A stretch of 64,000 nt of DNA from Cotesia glomerata (lineage: Eukaryota; Arthropoda; Insecta; Hymenoptera; Braconidae). This document shows, in pieces, positions 43,539-54,800 of the stretch (positions within the stretch are counted from its first letter, which is position 1; each line of letters begins with the position of its first letter). The position numbers and the translations under genes were made by a program. Under the pieces are notes generated by a model, which saw only the letters and a program-made list of their open reading frames with translations, ran no database searches and was not told where the DNA came from. The stretch spans positions 8,246,001 through 8,310,000 of the forward strand of contig NC_058159.1 of the NCBI RefSeq assembly GCF_020080835.1. The letters are read 5' to 3'.

Positions 43539-45428
43539 TGTAACAGGGTAAAATTACCCTGCATCGATAAGTCGCCAAAGATCGATAACTATTCGACTAG
43601 CATTGGTGCGCCTCGATCTTCGGGCCTAAAGAGAGAGTAGGAGGGGGTATTTTGGGGGTTATTATATAGGTGAGCCATGCGTTGTGACAGGGAGAAGTAG
43701 TGTAACCGCTGCCACAATAATCAAGAGGGACCGATCCCCGGAGTAGTTACGAGACGACAGAAGCCAATAACATCTAGGATTCCAATCTCGAGTAGTGAGT
43801 TAGATCGTCATATATTCAACGAGGTATCAATAATTACTCTGTGGGCTAGGAGTAGACCGCGGGGTTTATACTCGGTTTACTTCTCCTCTGGCTAATTATT
43901 CATCATTTATTTAATTAATAATAATTTACTAATTATTTAATTGTAATTGAAATTTTATTCGTTAGTTGCTGTTGAGATTCCTCAAGGGGGTTTATACCCG
44001 AGGACTGCTCAAAGACCTTGCGGTGTTAATTGTCGTGAGAATTTATTTTATTAATTTACTCGAGTAACTATGATTAATTATGAACATCTGGAAAATCGGT
44101 TTAGTTGCAACTATTTTATTTAATAAAATAAAACCGAGAAATAAATTCTTCGAGAAAGTTCCATTGTCTTCTCACGGATCAGGCAAGCGTCGGTCGAAAT
44201 TTACAACGCAGTTAACGTGTACCCAAGGTCAAAGTCTACTACGCACTAACAAACATCGGCGTCCATTTTGAGCAAGCAAATTCTTTGCTGATTATTTCCC
44301 GTGACAATTTATTATTAGGAACAATTGAATTATTATTAATTAATATTATTTATTACAAGAAAATATTATTTATTTAACATTATGTTAATTTATTGAGAAT
44401 TGATTTACTGAATTTTGGCATAATTAAGATTGAATTACCCGTGGATAATTTTTCGTTAATTTATTTTATGTTGAGATAAATTGTTCATTAATTATTTATT
44501 TAATCGGAAAATTCCACGTAGTCATTTTTATATTGAACTTAAGTTCTGGAAAATTTATTTTAATAATTTTAATTTCATCATCTTGAAAAATTCCTTAGAA
44601 TTTAATTAACAACGTGGATTATTAGCCCGGGAGATTTTAGTTAGTTAAAATTAATTGATGAATTTAATAAGAGTTATTTATTATTTAAGAAATAAAATTA
44701 CGATTTAAATTGGAATAAATTTAGACGTCGAAGGTTCCTAAAATTTATTTAATGTTGAGTATTAAACTCGAGATTAATTTGGAATAAAATTAGGCGTCGG
44801 TTTTTAGTTTAGATTTTTGGGAATTGAATTATTAGTTGTGAAAATATTTTACGATTTAATTGCTAGCTAATGGCTGAAATTGTTAAGTAAAATTTAAAGT
44901 AACTATTGTCTGATATTAAAATTTTCTAATAAATTTTATAAATCGAAAATAAAAGTAAAGTAAATTCAGAGTGTGTAAGTGTGTGCGGGGTATGTGTGTG
45001 TGCTACAGATAGTCTTGGTTTACGCTGCGTTCACTAGGCTGAGGCTCCTGTAGCAGTGTGTTGTTGATGAGTCCTCGTGCACAGTGCGTTCCTTGGGCAG
45101 GGTAATCAAAATAGTTCTGGTTAGCCGTTAGTAGGCTATAGTTTTAAGTTGATTATAGTGTGAGTTTGAGTGTGCACAAATTGTTAAATAATTTCGTTAT
45201 TAATAAAATTTTGAATCCATTGTTAAATAAAAATTTATTTATTTCAGATCACCTTCCTCCACTCTCTCTCCCTGCAGATAAGCTCAGCTCTGGTTCCGGT
45301 TCCAGGAACCGCAATTAAAAATCCTGGTGGCGCCCTTTTATTTATTAAATTAGATTCATTTTGTTTAGTTTATTGTTTTAATTAATTTAATTTAAGGGGC
45401 CAATTGAGCGGCATAAAAACCCGTTACA
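43539..45428. mobile_element. Solo-LTR-like block of 1.89 kb
   Basis: It begins TGTAACAGGG and ends CCCGTTACA (short inverted TG...CA ends), with ATAT on both sides (43535-43538 and 45429-45432) as a possible 4-bp duplication. Although it lies inside an ATATAT-rich array, its composition is richer. It contains TTATTATATAGG (43659) and CCTGGTGGCGCCC (45321), which resembles Gypsy-type sequence. No gag or pol frame. Orientation is unresolved. Confidence 0.5.
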
Positions 45429-46139
45429 ATATATATATAGATTTATGTATAATCATATATAGCCCTAGGTAACTCAGGTCTAATCAGATCTAATTATATA
45501 TAGATTATATATAATCATATATAGACCTAGATAACTCAGATCTGATCATATATATACTTATATAAAATATACATACAATATATTAGTCTATATATGATTA
45601 TATATATTTTATATAAAAATTTAGATATAATCATATATAATTATATATAATTCTATATATTCAATACATAATCAGATATAAATATATATGATTAGGCAAA
45701 TTCATTTTTTCCCGGGTCAAGTGTTTGAAGGTATACCTTACATATATGTAAGGTATAATATAAAATTACATATATGTAATTTTATAATATTGTAAAATTT
45801 AAACACATTGTCAACCGAGGTTAACCTTTGTTACAATAATTGTAACATCCTAACATTAGTGTTTTAATTATTATTTTTTAATAAATAAAATAAAAAAAAA
45901 AAATTAAATATATAAATTAATAAAAAATAAATAATAATTAACATATCTGAGTGTATTGTGGTTATGAGTTTTTCGGTGGCGCTCAAAGTCGGTTTAAGTG
46001 TATGACAAACGAATTTCAGTGTAGCGTTTAAAAATATTGCGTTGAGACTCAAATATTGTTTAAGTATATTCGCAATACCAAGTATTGTGATATCACTGAA
46101 ATTTATAAGTGTGAGACTCATACTTTTTTTTTCAGTGTA

Positions 46140-47843
46140 CATGTTAACATGAGTCATTTACTTGAAACTTTGAATGACTCTTTGACCACTATCGGGATAG
46201 TTGACTGTTAATTACTTTACCTTTCTGTCAAACGTTTTTCACTCGACTTTAGATTATAGTGGCTGGATACGACTAAAATATGCCATATATGAAAATTGGT
46301 CTTATCAAACGATTTCATCATCAATTTTTACAACGCGATCAACTATCAGCTTCAAAAACTCATTTTAACTTCAATGATCAAATGCTACAACCATAAATTA
46401 GTTTTTTACACCAGTACCCCTATCTATCTTACCTTACTTTATTGAAGATACGTTACTGAATATCTACAGCCACTGCCAGTATCAGAAGTCTTCATCAACT
46501 ATTAAACCAAACTGAGGTTCAAAATCAGATAGAAATGTGTCAGAACCGAAGTAACTTTAACCGATGAAGAGGATGCTTTTGCTTGCATCTGTTCTAGCAA
46601 TGAAGGGATATCGAAGGGATAGACGTAACTTTGAACACAATTCGAAATAAACGATAGGTTGAAGCTAGTCAAAACAGTTTTGCTTGGATCCACACAATTT
46701 ATATACAGTCTACAGTCTGTCTATTTAATTAAACTAATTATTAACTATAAAGTGAAAACTGCATAATGACGGACTGACGTTTCAAAATAGTTAAGTTTAG
46801 TGAAATTTTTTAACCAATTTTTAAATCGAACAAATAATAAATGACAAATTTGTTTTCTTTTGGTCTTAATAAAGAAACAGTGAGAAAAATTTCTTGGATA
46901 GCATTGGTGAAATCAATAACAGCTATAAATAACCGGTGGTGGTGTAGGTTCAAGCATGGTCTACCAAATTACACAATTTGCGGATGTAACGATAACGCAG
47001 AGCAATGGGAAAAAGTTTTTCTACCTCTGAGTTTAAGATAAATTGCCAAGACGTCGAGTCGCATTTTTCTATACCACTGACGTAATTACTTATTGGTCCG
47101 TAACTTTATGCAGGTAAACTTTGGTTATATCCCCTTCAGTGTTTGTATATACTTAACTGGTATCAATTGGAAAATATGAAAAATGAGGTTACCATTGAGA
47201 AATACCAATAATTTATTTTTCTTTCCTAATAGATGTTTGATTAATTTTTTACTTTATTGATGTACGCATTACAAATTACAGGATTAAGAAAATGATTTTA
47301 GTGACTACAATCAAACAAATGTTTACTGAGCATAATATTATGTGATTGTAATTCAATTTAATCAGAGAACAACTAATCGTGTACAAGCTTTTAGATCGAT
47401 TGATTGAGACGATCATATACAACAATTGTTTCAAATTTTTAACGTTCAACAGAACTATAGGTTAATTTTTATCGTGTGGTATTAATGATGTACACTCACA
47501 CAAACTTGCAAATATTATACCATTCGATGGCTGAAAGGTATTAATTTTCATTATCGTAATGATATTAATTTTCATGTGAATTAATTTCTGATTCATGTTC
47601 AGTGTAAATTCAACAAATACATGGAGCAAGCTCGGCGCTTATAAATTTAAATCAGCTAGATTCAATTCAATATTCGAACGTTACATTCAATTTGTAAAAA
47701 AAATTTATTTACAAAAAAAAAACAATTGAAATTTCAGGATGATTATTAAGTTTAAGCCTTAAAATATTTTTAGCTTTTAAAATTTTAAAACATTTAAACA
47801 AAAGTTAAAAACAAATTTTTCATTGTTGATCGATAGAAAAATA
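46140..47843. other. Gene-free stretch
   Basis: Short frames at 46502-46693 (minus; with TATATAAATT about 15 bp upstream of its ATG) and 46841-47041 (plus) have no recognised motif. No gene is called. Confidence 0.3.
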
Positions 47844-48117
47844 AATTAGAAAAACGATTCACCCTGAAGGCCATTCCTGCAACTTCCCGCTAATTCCATA
47901 CCTAGGCACTTAACATTGCACTTATGACGTTTTTGAACTCTTCGAGATCAAAAATACAATTTATGGGTTATTTTGAGCTCTCTGAGCTCAAAGAGATAGC
48001 TTTGCTATGCTTTTGAGCTCTTCGAGCTCAAAAGCCTTATCACAATTCGATGAGACGCGATTTTTCTAATTTTCAAATTGCTGTAACTTTTTAATAAATC
48101 AACCGATTTTCACGCGC
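47844..48117 (-). repeat. Repeat A right half (first part of a split copy)
   Basis: GAAAAACGATTCACCCTGAA, GCAACTTCCCGCTAATTCC and GAGCTC pairs lead to 'aaccgattttcacgcgc', where a TA-flanked element interrupts. It resumes at 50140 with GGCGGCGATCGATGTGG. Confidence 0.8.
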
Positions 48118-48119
48118 TA

Positions 48120-50137
48120 CACGGAGAAAATTTTATAGTAGAGTTTACTATCTAGTTATGGTAAAATCTATTAACTGAATTTGATAGCAGTAAATATTAT
48201 TTAAATAATAATGTAAACCATCTGAATTGTAGTAGTTACCATCCTGATGGTTACTACTACTATTATGATGGTAATCAGTAATAATAGCTATTATTATTTT
48301 AACTAGTTACTACTATTATCAAAATCGTAATTCCTAATATAACCTGATAGTTACAGTTACCATCAGTAATAATAATAGCTACTATCTAAGCTGATAAAAA
48401 ATATTGAAAAAATTAAAAATTTGCGTTAGCGTGGATGCATTTCTGAATGAACTAAAAGCAGTTGTAGCGCAGTGTAGTACACAAAAAATCGGGATTAAAT
48501 TCGGATTGAATGTATATTTAAATTTTTATTTGTCTAAAACAAGTTTCAACGCCAAATTTTTCAAAAAAAAAAATTGAAATTTCCAAAGAAATCAAAATTT
48601 TCAATAAAATTCAAATTTCAAAAAAATTCAAATTTCAAAAAAAAAATTTAATCTTACAAAAAATTTTTAAAAAACATAATTTTCAAAAAAAAATTTTGAA
48701 TACAATGAAGCTTTAAACTAATTATTAATCATAATTATCTAATTATTGAAATTAAAATTTTCCCTTTAACAATTGCAATTAAAGAGAGCATACTCTTTGC
48801 TCCAGTTGATGGTATCATATTTAATCGAATTAAATGATATTCTTAAAGCTAGCAGATGAAATAAACACATTGACCCGTTCAAGTTATGCATTCTGTTGAA
48901 GAAATTCAATGCACTAATTATCAGAACTAGCAACCTGTAGTCCCTATGTGACTGCCAAGAATTGCGAACTATAATAAATAAAATTTTGCTTAATTGTATA
49001 ATGATTTTCGTTAAAGTGTACTTTACTTTCTTAACTATTGACATTTATAAATATATAAGCTCATCCCGATATTACAATCATAACGAGCTTTTATTTGAGT
49101 ACCCACTTGCATTTTTGATATATTTTTCATATATACATATATATAATATATATAAATATATAAAAAATTCATGTGGGTACTCAAATGAAAGGTCTCGATG
49201 AGTGTAATGTCGGGATGAGCTTATACCTTTAAAAATGTCAATAGCTCATAAGATACAAGGTCATTTCTTAACTATTGATATTTTCAAAGATATAAGCTCA
49301 TCCCGATGTTACACACATCAACAGCTTTCATTTGAGTACCCACATGCATTTTTATATATTTTTCATATATACATATATACATTCATAAACATATATATAT
49401 ATAATATAAAAATATATGAAAAATTGATGTGGGTACTCAAATGAAAGGTCTTGATGAGTATAATGTCGGAGTGAGCTTATATCTGTAAAAATGTCAATAA
49501 TTCACAAGATATAAGGTCATTTATTAATTATGAATCTAGAGATAGAGTATTTTCTCTTAATGATATTCTCTTAAAAATATAGATGATAGGATTACAATTA
49601 ATTCAATTATAATGGAACCATCAAATGATGTTTCATTATTTTATCTTGTGAAAAAATATTAATAATTGATAATAATAAGACTTTTTTAGTAACCCAAATC
49701 TTGGATGATTGCTATTTTGATAATCATAGTCAATCATTCAAAATAATCAATAACAGCTCTAATATTTAGAAATTTTTATCATATATGGATTTAAACGATT
49801 GTGTTATTATTTGTTTTAATATTTTAAAGGAAAAAATGTTCATAACTAAAATATGGATGCAAATAGAGAATTAAATTAAATAAATTTATATTATTTTTTC
49901 TTTCAGAATTTTTACAATCTGAGATGGTTACAGTTACCATCTTCGATTATAGCAGTTATAATTTTTAATAATTACAATTATCATTTTCGATAGTAATCGT
50001 TACCATTATTAATAGTAACTAGTACAATTGTCAATGATAACACCTATTATTTTGTGACTAATTAATTTTATTACCATTTCAGATAGTAGAAGTTAATATT
50101 TTCGTATAGTAAATACTATTATTAATTTTTCTCCGTG
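48120..50137. mobile_element. 2-kb TA-flanked CACGGAGAAAA element inside repeat A
   Basis: TA (48118) then CACGGAGAAAATTTTATAG; the right end is ATTTTTCTCCGTG then TA (50138). The two halves of repeat A on either side join exactly if one TA and the element are removed. Subterminal arrays of TAGTAACTACTATTA-like motifs lie at both ends. The interior contains a duplicated palindromic unit (49028-49500). No gene: the small frames inside come from the AT-rich arms. Confidence 0.8.
49028..49510. repeat. Tandem pair of imperfect palindromes of about 200 bp
   Basis: Each unit runs TTCTTAACTATTGACATT, 'ataagctcatcccgat', 'tttgagtacccac', a TATATA centre, then the inverse 'gtgggtactcaaatgaaaggtc', 'gtcgggatgagcttata', 'aatgtcaata'. 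The second unit begins about 238 bp after the first. Both are joined by CATAAGATACAAGGTCATTT. Confidence 0.75.
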
Positions 50138-50139
50138 TA

Positions 50140-50539
50140 GGCGGCGATCGATGTGGTTTTTTGAGCTCTAAAAAAATTTAGAACAAAAAAATTGATCTGA
50201 TAAAAAATTTCGAAGTTATTACAAAAAAACACTTTTTTCGATTTTTTTCGACAACGATATCTTACGAACGCATCAACCGATTCTGACGCTCTATGTGACG
50301 ATCGATGCGGGGTTTCAAGGTTAAGAGCTGATTAGTTTTTGAAGTTGATCGGTTCAGCCAATTCGGAGATATTTAAAAAAAATGAAAACAACTTTTTTTG
50401 TCACTTTTATTGCAATTTCTCGAAATCTACTGGTCCGAATCGGTTCCAACTTACAGGAAATCTAAGTTTTGCGAAGCCCTTTCGAATGACACCAACCGCG
50501 ATGAAATCGGTCAAGCCGTTCAAAAGTTATGAGAGGTTT

Positions 50540-50619
<80 letters not shown>

Positions 50620-50770
50620 GTACAGACATCATCGTGAAAATAGTCAGGAAAGCTTCCTAGGACCTCGAAACGTCGAGATCCGATGAAAACTCGATTTTCG
50701 AAAAACGGGGTAAAACCAATAACTACCCGATTTTTGAAAATTTTCAATTTTCTTAGCGGGAAGTTAAAAA
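50140..50770 (-). repeat. Repeat A left half (second part of the split copy)
   Basis: It continues from 48117 through 'atcaaccgattctgacgc' and 'cgcgatgaaatcggtcaagccg', an (AC)n tract at 50540-50616, 'gcttcctaggacctcgaaac', and ends CTTAGCGGGAAGTTAAAAA. Confidence 0.85.
50540..50616. repeat. (AC)n microsatellite inside repeat A
   Basis: About 38 AC units. Here the tract is intact and carries no LINE. Confidence 0.95.
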
Positions 50771-52470
50771 TTGTTGAACTCCGTAAGTATGTTCTTGAAA
50801 ACTGCAGGTGGCGATATAGCATTGTGAAATTTGAGGTGTGATAGTTGACAGGATTTCTTAATTTGTTTTTATTTTGTTCTGTTCATTGAATTTATTACGA
50901 TAGCTTGGCACAAAATTATACTCAGATCGAATATTCTCTAAAAATATAAAACAGAATTGACAGTTTGAAGTTACTCCTAGAGCATATAAAATGGAAATGA
51001 ATTTCCTTTAAGCAAAAGTGGAGTCACTTTACTATGCCAGTACTTATGGTGACACCGGGGATTTGAGTGCACTTAAGAGTTTGTTGATGCAGTGACAGAA
51101 ATGTGACTCCAAGCGTTATATTTCCAATAATCCTCAGGAGACAGATGATCTATCTCTGACATTTATCGAAGCAAATGGAAAAATGCAATCCTTCATATTT
51201 AATGTCTACGAACGAATCTATATGCTGTTATTTCCCACAAATTCCTGTAAATATTTTAATAATAATAATAATAATTTTCATTTTTTCCGAAGATCGGTGA
51301 TTTCACTAATTAAAGAGTTCTATAAAAGATCCAGGTTCGATTCCTGGTCTGAGCGTTCCGAATTATTTTTTCAGTAACCGAAAAAAGTTTCACTGAGTAA
51401 AAAATAACTTCTTTGCTTAATCTTAATTAAAATAAAAAAAATTTTTAATTATTAGATATATTCACCCGAGGATGGTATTGAGTGCTCATACTGACAATAA
51501 TGTAGTGAAAATAAAGTTAATAAATAAAAATTTAATCTAATGAAAACTAAATTAATCTAACATCAATTTGAATCGGGAAAGTTGGCTTTGAAATATAGAA
51601 CTCTTTAATTAATTAATTAATTAATTAATTAATTAATAATAATAATAATAATATCTGTCGAAAACGAAAAAGATTTAATTAGATTTGTATTGTATAACTT
51701 CTCGAGTCTTGGAGCAAGAGAGTCTTATTTTTCGTTCTCTTATGAACCTCCATTCCATCGTTTGTTTAGTGAAAATGAACTTTGACACACCCGCAGACAG
51801 TTTTTGCAGTAGTACTAACTGACGTTAAGTCAGTGTGGCACGCAACTTTTCTTTTACTTCACAATAATCGAATGATCACGAGAGCTTTATGTATAGAGAC
51901 GCTTGATACTTTTCATGAGAGCGTCTTGAACGCTTTTGTTTTCCATTTCTCTTTCCTGAGGAACCTACTTACCCACCATCGCTGTGATAACAGGGTTAGG
52001 AAAAGTATGCACAGGGGAGTAATATTATCAAAATTTCTCTAATGGTGTTGGAAAAGTAGATTGAGTAATGCAGTGCTGTAGAAGGATACAGCTCCCGGAA
52101 CGGCATTTTAAAAAGTATTAGAGAAAAAAATATTCAATGAAAGAAGAATGAAAAATACAGTGCATGAGCATGAGTTTAAAGTGCACACCCCCGGGTAGAG
52201 TTACCACACTACCACTACAACGTGTAACATAACTCTTTCGACTTTGCGCTGGATAAACACACCTAAGTAGAGTGATGGTAAGAAAATAAATAAAAGTAAA
52301 AAAGGATCAGCCGCTTTCTGACGTAATGGCATTTTTTAAGAAAAACAGTTGTAAATTGAAGTAAACAAGACAAATAAATAGTCGGTAAGATTTTTAGATT
52401 CTGAAAATTTCACTAAGAAAATGTCAATACAATAATATTATGGTCAATTTTGTAAAGTTTGTTGTTATCG
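50771..52470. other. Gene-free stretch
   Basis: No supported gene. CCAGGTTCGATTCCTGG (about 51331-51347) is a perfect tRNA T-arm with B-box but no other tRNA parts. (TTAA)n lies at 51605-51636, followed by (TAA)n. The 86-codon frame at 51782-52042 is unrecognised. Confidence 0.3.
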
Positions 52471-52730
52471 ATTAGATAGATAGATAGATAGATAAAAAAT
52501 TTATTTGGCTCTGGAACCTAAGCTCCCTCAAAGCTATCATTATTTAAATTACATTAGTTTACATAGGTTACAAGATTACTTAACTAATTAAAGGTTTACA
52601 ATTAGATTTAATTTCAAATGTTATAAAATCCAAATAGATTATTTAATACAAACAAATAACTTAATTTAAAGTCATAATAATTCTACAAGAAAAAATATTT
52701 AAATAAGATCCAAAATAAAGATTGCAATTG

Positions 52731-53840
52731 TTAATTGTCATGTTCAAAAAAGTGATTGAAGCAAGCATTTTTAAATTCAACCAAATTATCTACAGCCACA
52801 GTCTCAGCTGGCAGTGCATTCCAGATACGTATGCCATGAATTAAGAATGAATTATCATACATGACACAATTAGCCTGCGGTATACGAAGATAGTCTTGTC
52901 GGACATCACCTCTACGCAGTGCTACAGGCAAAAAGTCTAGTTTTGAGCCGAATAGCTGCCGATAATTTAGTCGAATTTCCTTATAAAACAGACAAGCAAT
53001 GAAATAATCTCTTCTCGCTGCAAGCTTTAGCCAACCTAACTTTTTGAAATATGGAGTAACATGTTCATATTTTGGTACTTTATAGATAAATCTAACACAT
53101 GAATTCAATTTACGCTGCATCTTTAATAATAATTTTTTTGACATATTCGTATACGCCGCATAACAATAATCAAAGAGAGGAATTATTAAAGTAGATACTA
53201 GCTTAATACGTAAACTTTCACTAAATATTTCATTGTTTATTTTTAGTTGTGCTAGAATACTCATAGCGCGATTGCACAAATTTGTTACTTGATTCTCCGA
53301 TGAGAGAGTACTATCTATAGTCAACCCAAGATATTTTACAGTGCTACTATAAGGAATAGCACATCTCTCCACAAAGATTGTGTCGGCTAGTCTACACTCA
53401 TCACTACTAATTTTTGCTCTACTTCCACAAATAATTGCTTTCGTCTTCGAAGGATTCATTTTTAGATGATTAGTTCTGCACCAATCTGTGATTTTTATTA
53501 TTTCACCGTTAAGCTTATTCACACAAACACTGATTTGAGAAAGATGGCAAGAAAGGTATATCAGTAAGTCATCAGCATAGAATAAGTATTGGCAATCTAA
53601 ACGTTTAGCTAGATCTGTGATGTATAGTGAAAATAATAACGGACCAAGCACACTTCCCTGAGGTACACCACTTACAATTTCTTCCCACGACGAGTTACCT
53701 TCGCTAAAGCGTACGGACTGCTTTCTGTTTGCTAAATAAGATCCAATCCAATCAACGGCTGAATTCGACATGTTCATAGATGACAATTTACATCGCAAGT
53801 GAACGTGATTCCATCTGCAGCATTCTAGCCTCCAAATCAC
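52731..53840 (-). pseudogene. CR1/Jockey-like reverse transcriptase, C-terminal two-thirds
   Basis: One open frame with no stop: SAVDWIGSYLANRKQSVRF, SGVPQGSVLGPLLFSLYI, the catalytic FYADDLLIY, HLKMNPSKTKAIICG and YLGLTIDS. The end domain has KLNSCVRFIYKVPKYEH and FLIHGIRIWNALPAE, typical of CR1/Jockey-group LINEs lacking RNase H. RT blocks 0-3 and the endonuclease are deleted. The nominal frame start at 53966 lies in ORF1 sequence read out of frame. Confidence 0.8.
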
Positions 53841-54195
53841 CATCAGCAACATTTTTCGCAATAGCTCTAGCTTCTTCCAAAAGATTATTACCACCATCAG
53901 GTTGAGCTTCCTCAATTTTAGAAACCCTAGCCTCCAAATCCTTGACATTTTTCTGCAACATATCATAATTAGAAATCAGTTTGTCAACCTTCTCATTGAC
54001 TGACTTCATAGTTTCATCAAACTTGTCCAACTTTTTTCCGAACTTAGCCACGTTCTTATCTACTCCATCTATTTTGTTTAACTTCTCAGAAATTTCCTTT
54101 AATATCGGTGACACATCAGTGACACAAGCCGGACAGCAATCCTTAACCTTAGCGGCCGCATGTGCCTTAGATGGTAAACAACATCGCACCTTCAC
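53800..54195 (-). pseudogene. LINE ORF1 N-terminal fragment, coiled coil
   Basis: A 135-codon frame starting MKVRCCLPSKAHAAAKVKDC, with a Cys cluster (CC...CCPAC) and then heptad-rich helices (KEISEKLNKIDGVDKNVAKF; KDLEARVSKIEEA) of coiled-coil type. It is cut at the junction with RT. ORF1 identity is inferred from its place upstream of RT. Confidence 0.6.
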
Positions 54196-54210
54196 ACATG
54201 TGTTATGAAA

Positions 54211-54639
54211 GTAGTGTTAACAATAAGCAGTTGTTTGGACAGCTGATGCGGCGTCACTGATGACCTTTAGGCACAATCCACACGACATAGACATTGTCAC
54301 AAGAATTGTGAGATGGCAGCACAATATATATACCAAACGCAAGATGGCAGCATACTTAAATTTTCTAATAGTTTAGCCAAAATAAAACTAACCTAAATCA
54401 GAAATTGCAACTGTTTTCTTTAAATACAAAATCCGTCCAGTAAGAAATACAAGCGATTATCATTTCAAAAAGAAGCCAGTATTCGAAAATATAGTTTAAA
54501 TAAATTGTCTATATCAGTAAACCACAATATCATTTACAAATAACACACCAAATGCACCAATGCAAAAACACGTCCGCACTCTACAGCGCACACGAATGTT
54601 AGGAAACATTTATAATAATATTTCGACAAAAAAAAAATT
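54211..54639. other. Gene-free stretch, perhaps LINE 5' region
   Basis: It holds a short duplicated motif (GATGGCAGCA at 54312 and 54342). No frames. Confidence 0.3.
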
Positions 54640-54800
54640 AGTCAATCCGTTTACCCTACAGACCACCCCTGTAACTTCCGCTAATTTCAAATGCAAAGCA
54701 CTCTAAATTTCATCTATTATAACGTTTTTGACCTCTTCGTAAATTAAGTATAATCAAGAGAGCTCTACTAAAATTTTTAAAACAAAATTCGATCAGATGA
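54640..54800 (-). repeat. Repeat A right-end fragment, diverged
   Basis: 'tcaatccgtttaccctacag', 'ccacccctgtaacttccgct' and 'gtttttgacctcttcg' follow repeat A's right end in minus orientation, more diverged than other copies. Confidence 0.6.

Larger units (their letters stand above)
42459..45716. mobile_element. CCCGGG-ended element with TAATCATATATA motif arrays
   Basis: The left end CCCGGGAAAAAATGAATTTG is inverted at the right as CAAATTCATTTTTTCCCGGG. TC flanks both sides (42457-42458, 45717-45718). The second copy of the host element has the uninterrupted site CTATCATCAAGTG, so the boundaries and 2-bp duplication are directly inferred. Subterminal regions are dense in CTAATCATATATAATTA-type motifs. 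The interior has a tRNA-like piece and a solo-LTR-like block. No coding capacity. Confidence 0.8.
41563..46137. mobile_element. TA-flanked CACTGAAAAAAAAG element, enlarged by nested insertions
   Basis: TA (41561) then CACTGAAAAAAAAGTTTAAG; the right end is TTTTTTTTTCAGTG then TA (46138). Both ends carry 'gtattgcgaatat' subterminal motifs in inverted order. A second copy at 62152-63381 in the opposite orientation shares its interior (CCTCCTATCATC, GGATCCGTGGGTGAAAAATA, CATATATGTAAGGTATA). Removing the nested 42459-45716 insertion leaves about 1.3 kb, equal to the second copy without its own insertion. Confidence 0.8.
52471..54210 (-). mobile_element. CR1/Jockey-like LINE, internally deleted
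   Basis: On the minus strand: ORF1 start, deletion junction near 53800-53840, RT to stop at 52731, a 3' UTR of about 230 bp, and a (TATC)n tail of about six units (52473-52494), the short-repeat tail usual for CR1-type LINEs. The 5' end beyond 54210 is not defined. Confidence 0.75.

Noticed and set aside
51331..51347. tRNA gene at CCAGGTTCGATTCCTGG
   Set aside because: The T-arm is perfect but no acceptor stem, D-arm or anticodon arm could be placed upstream.
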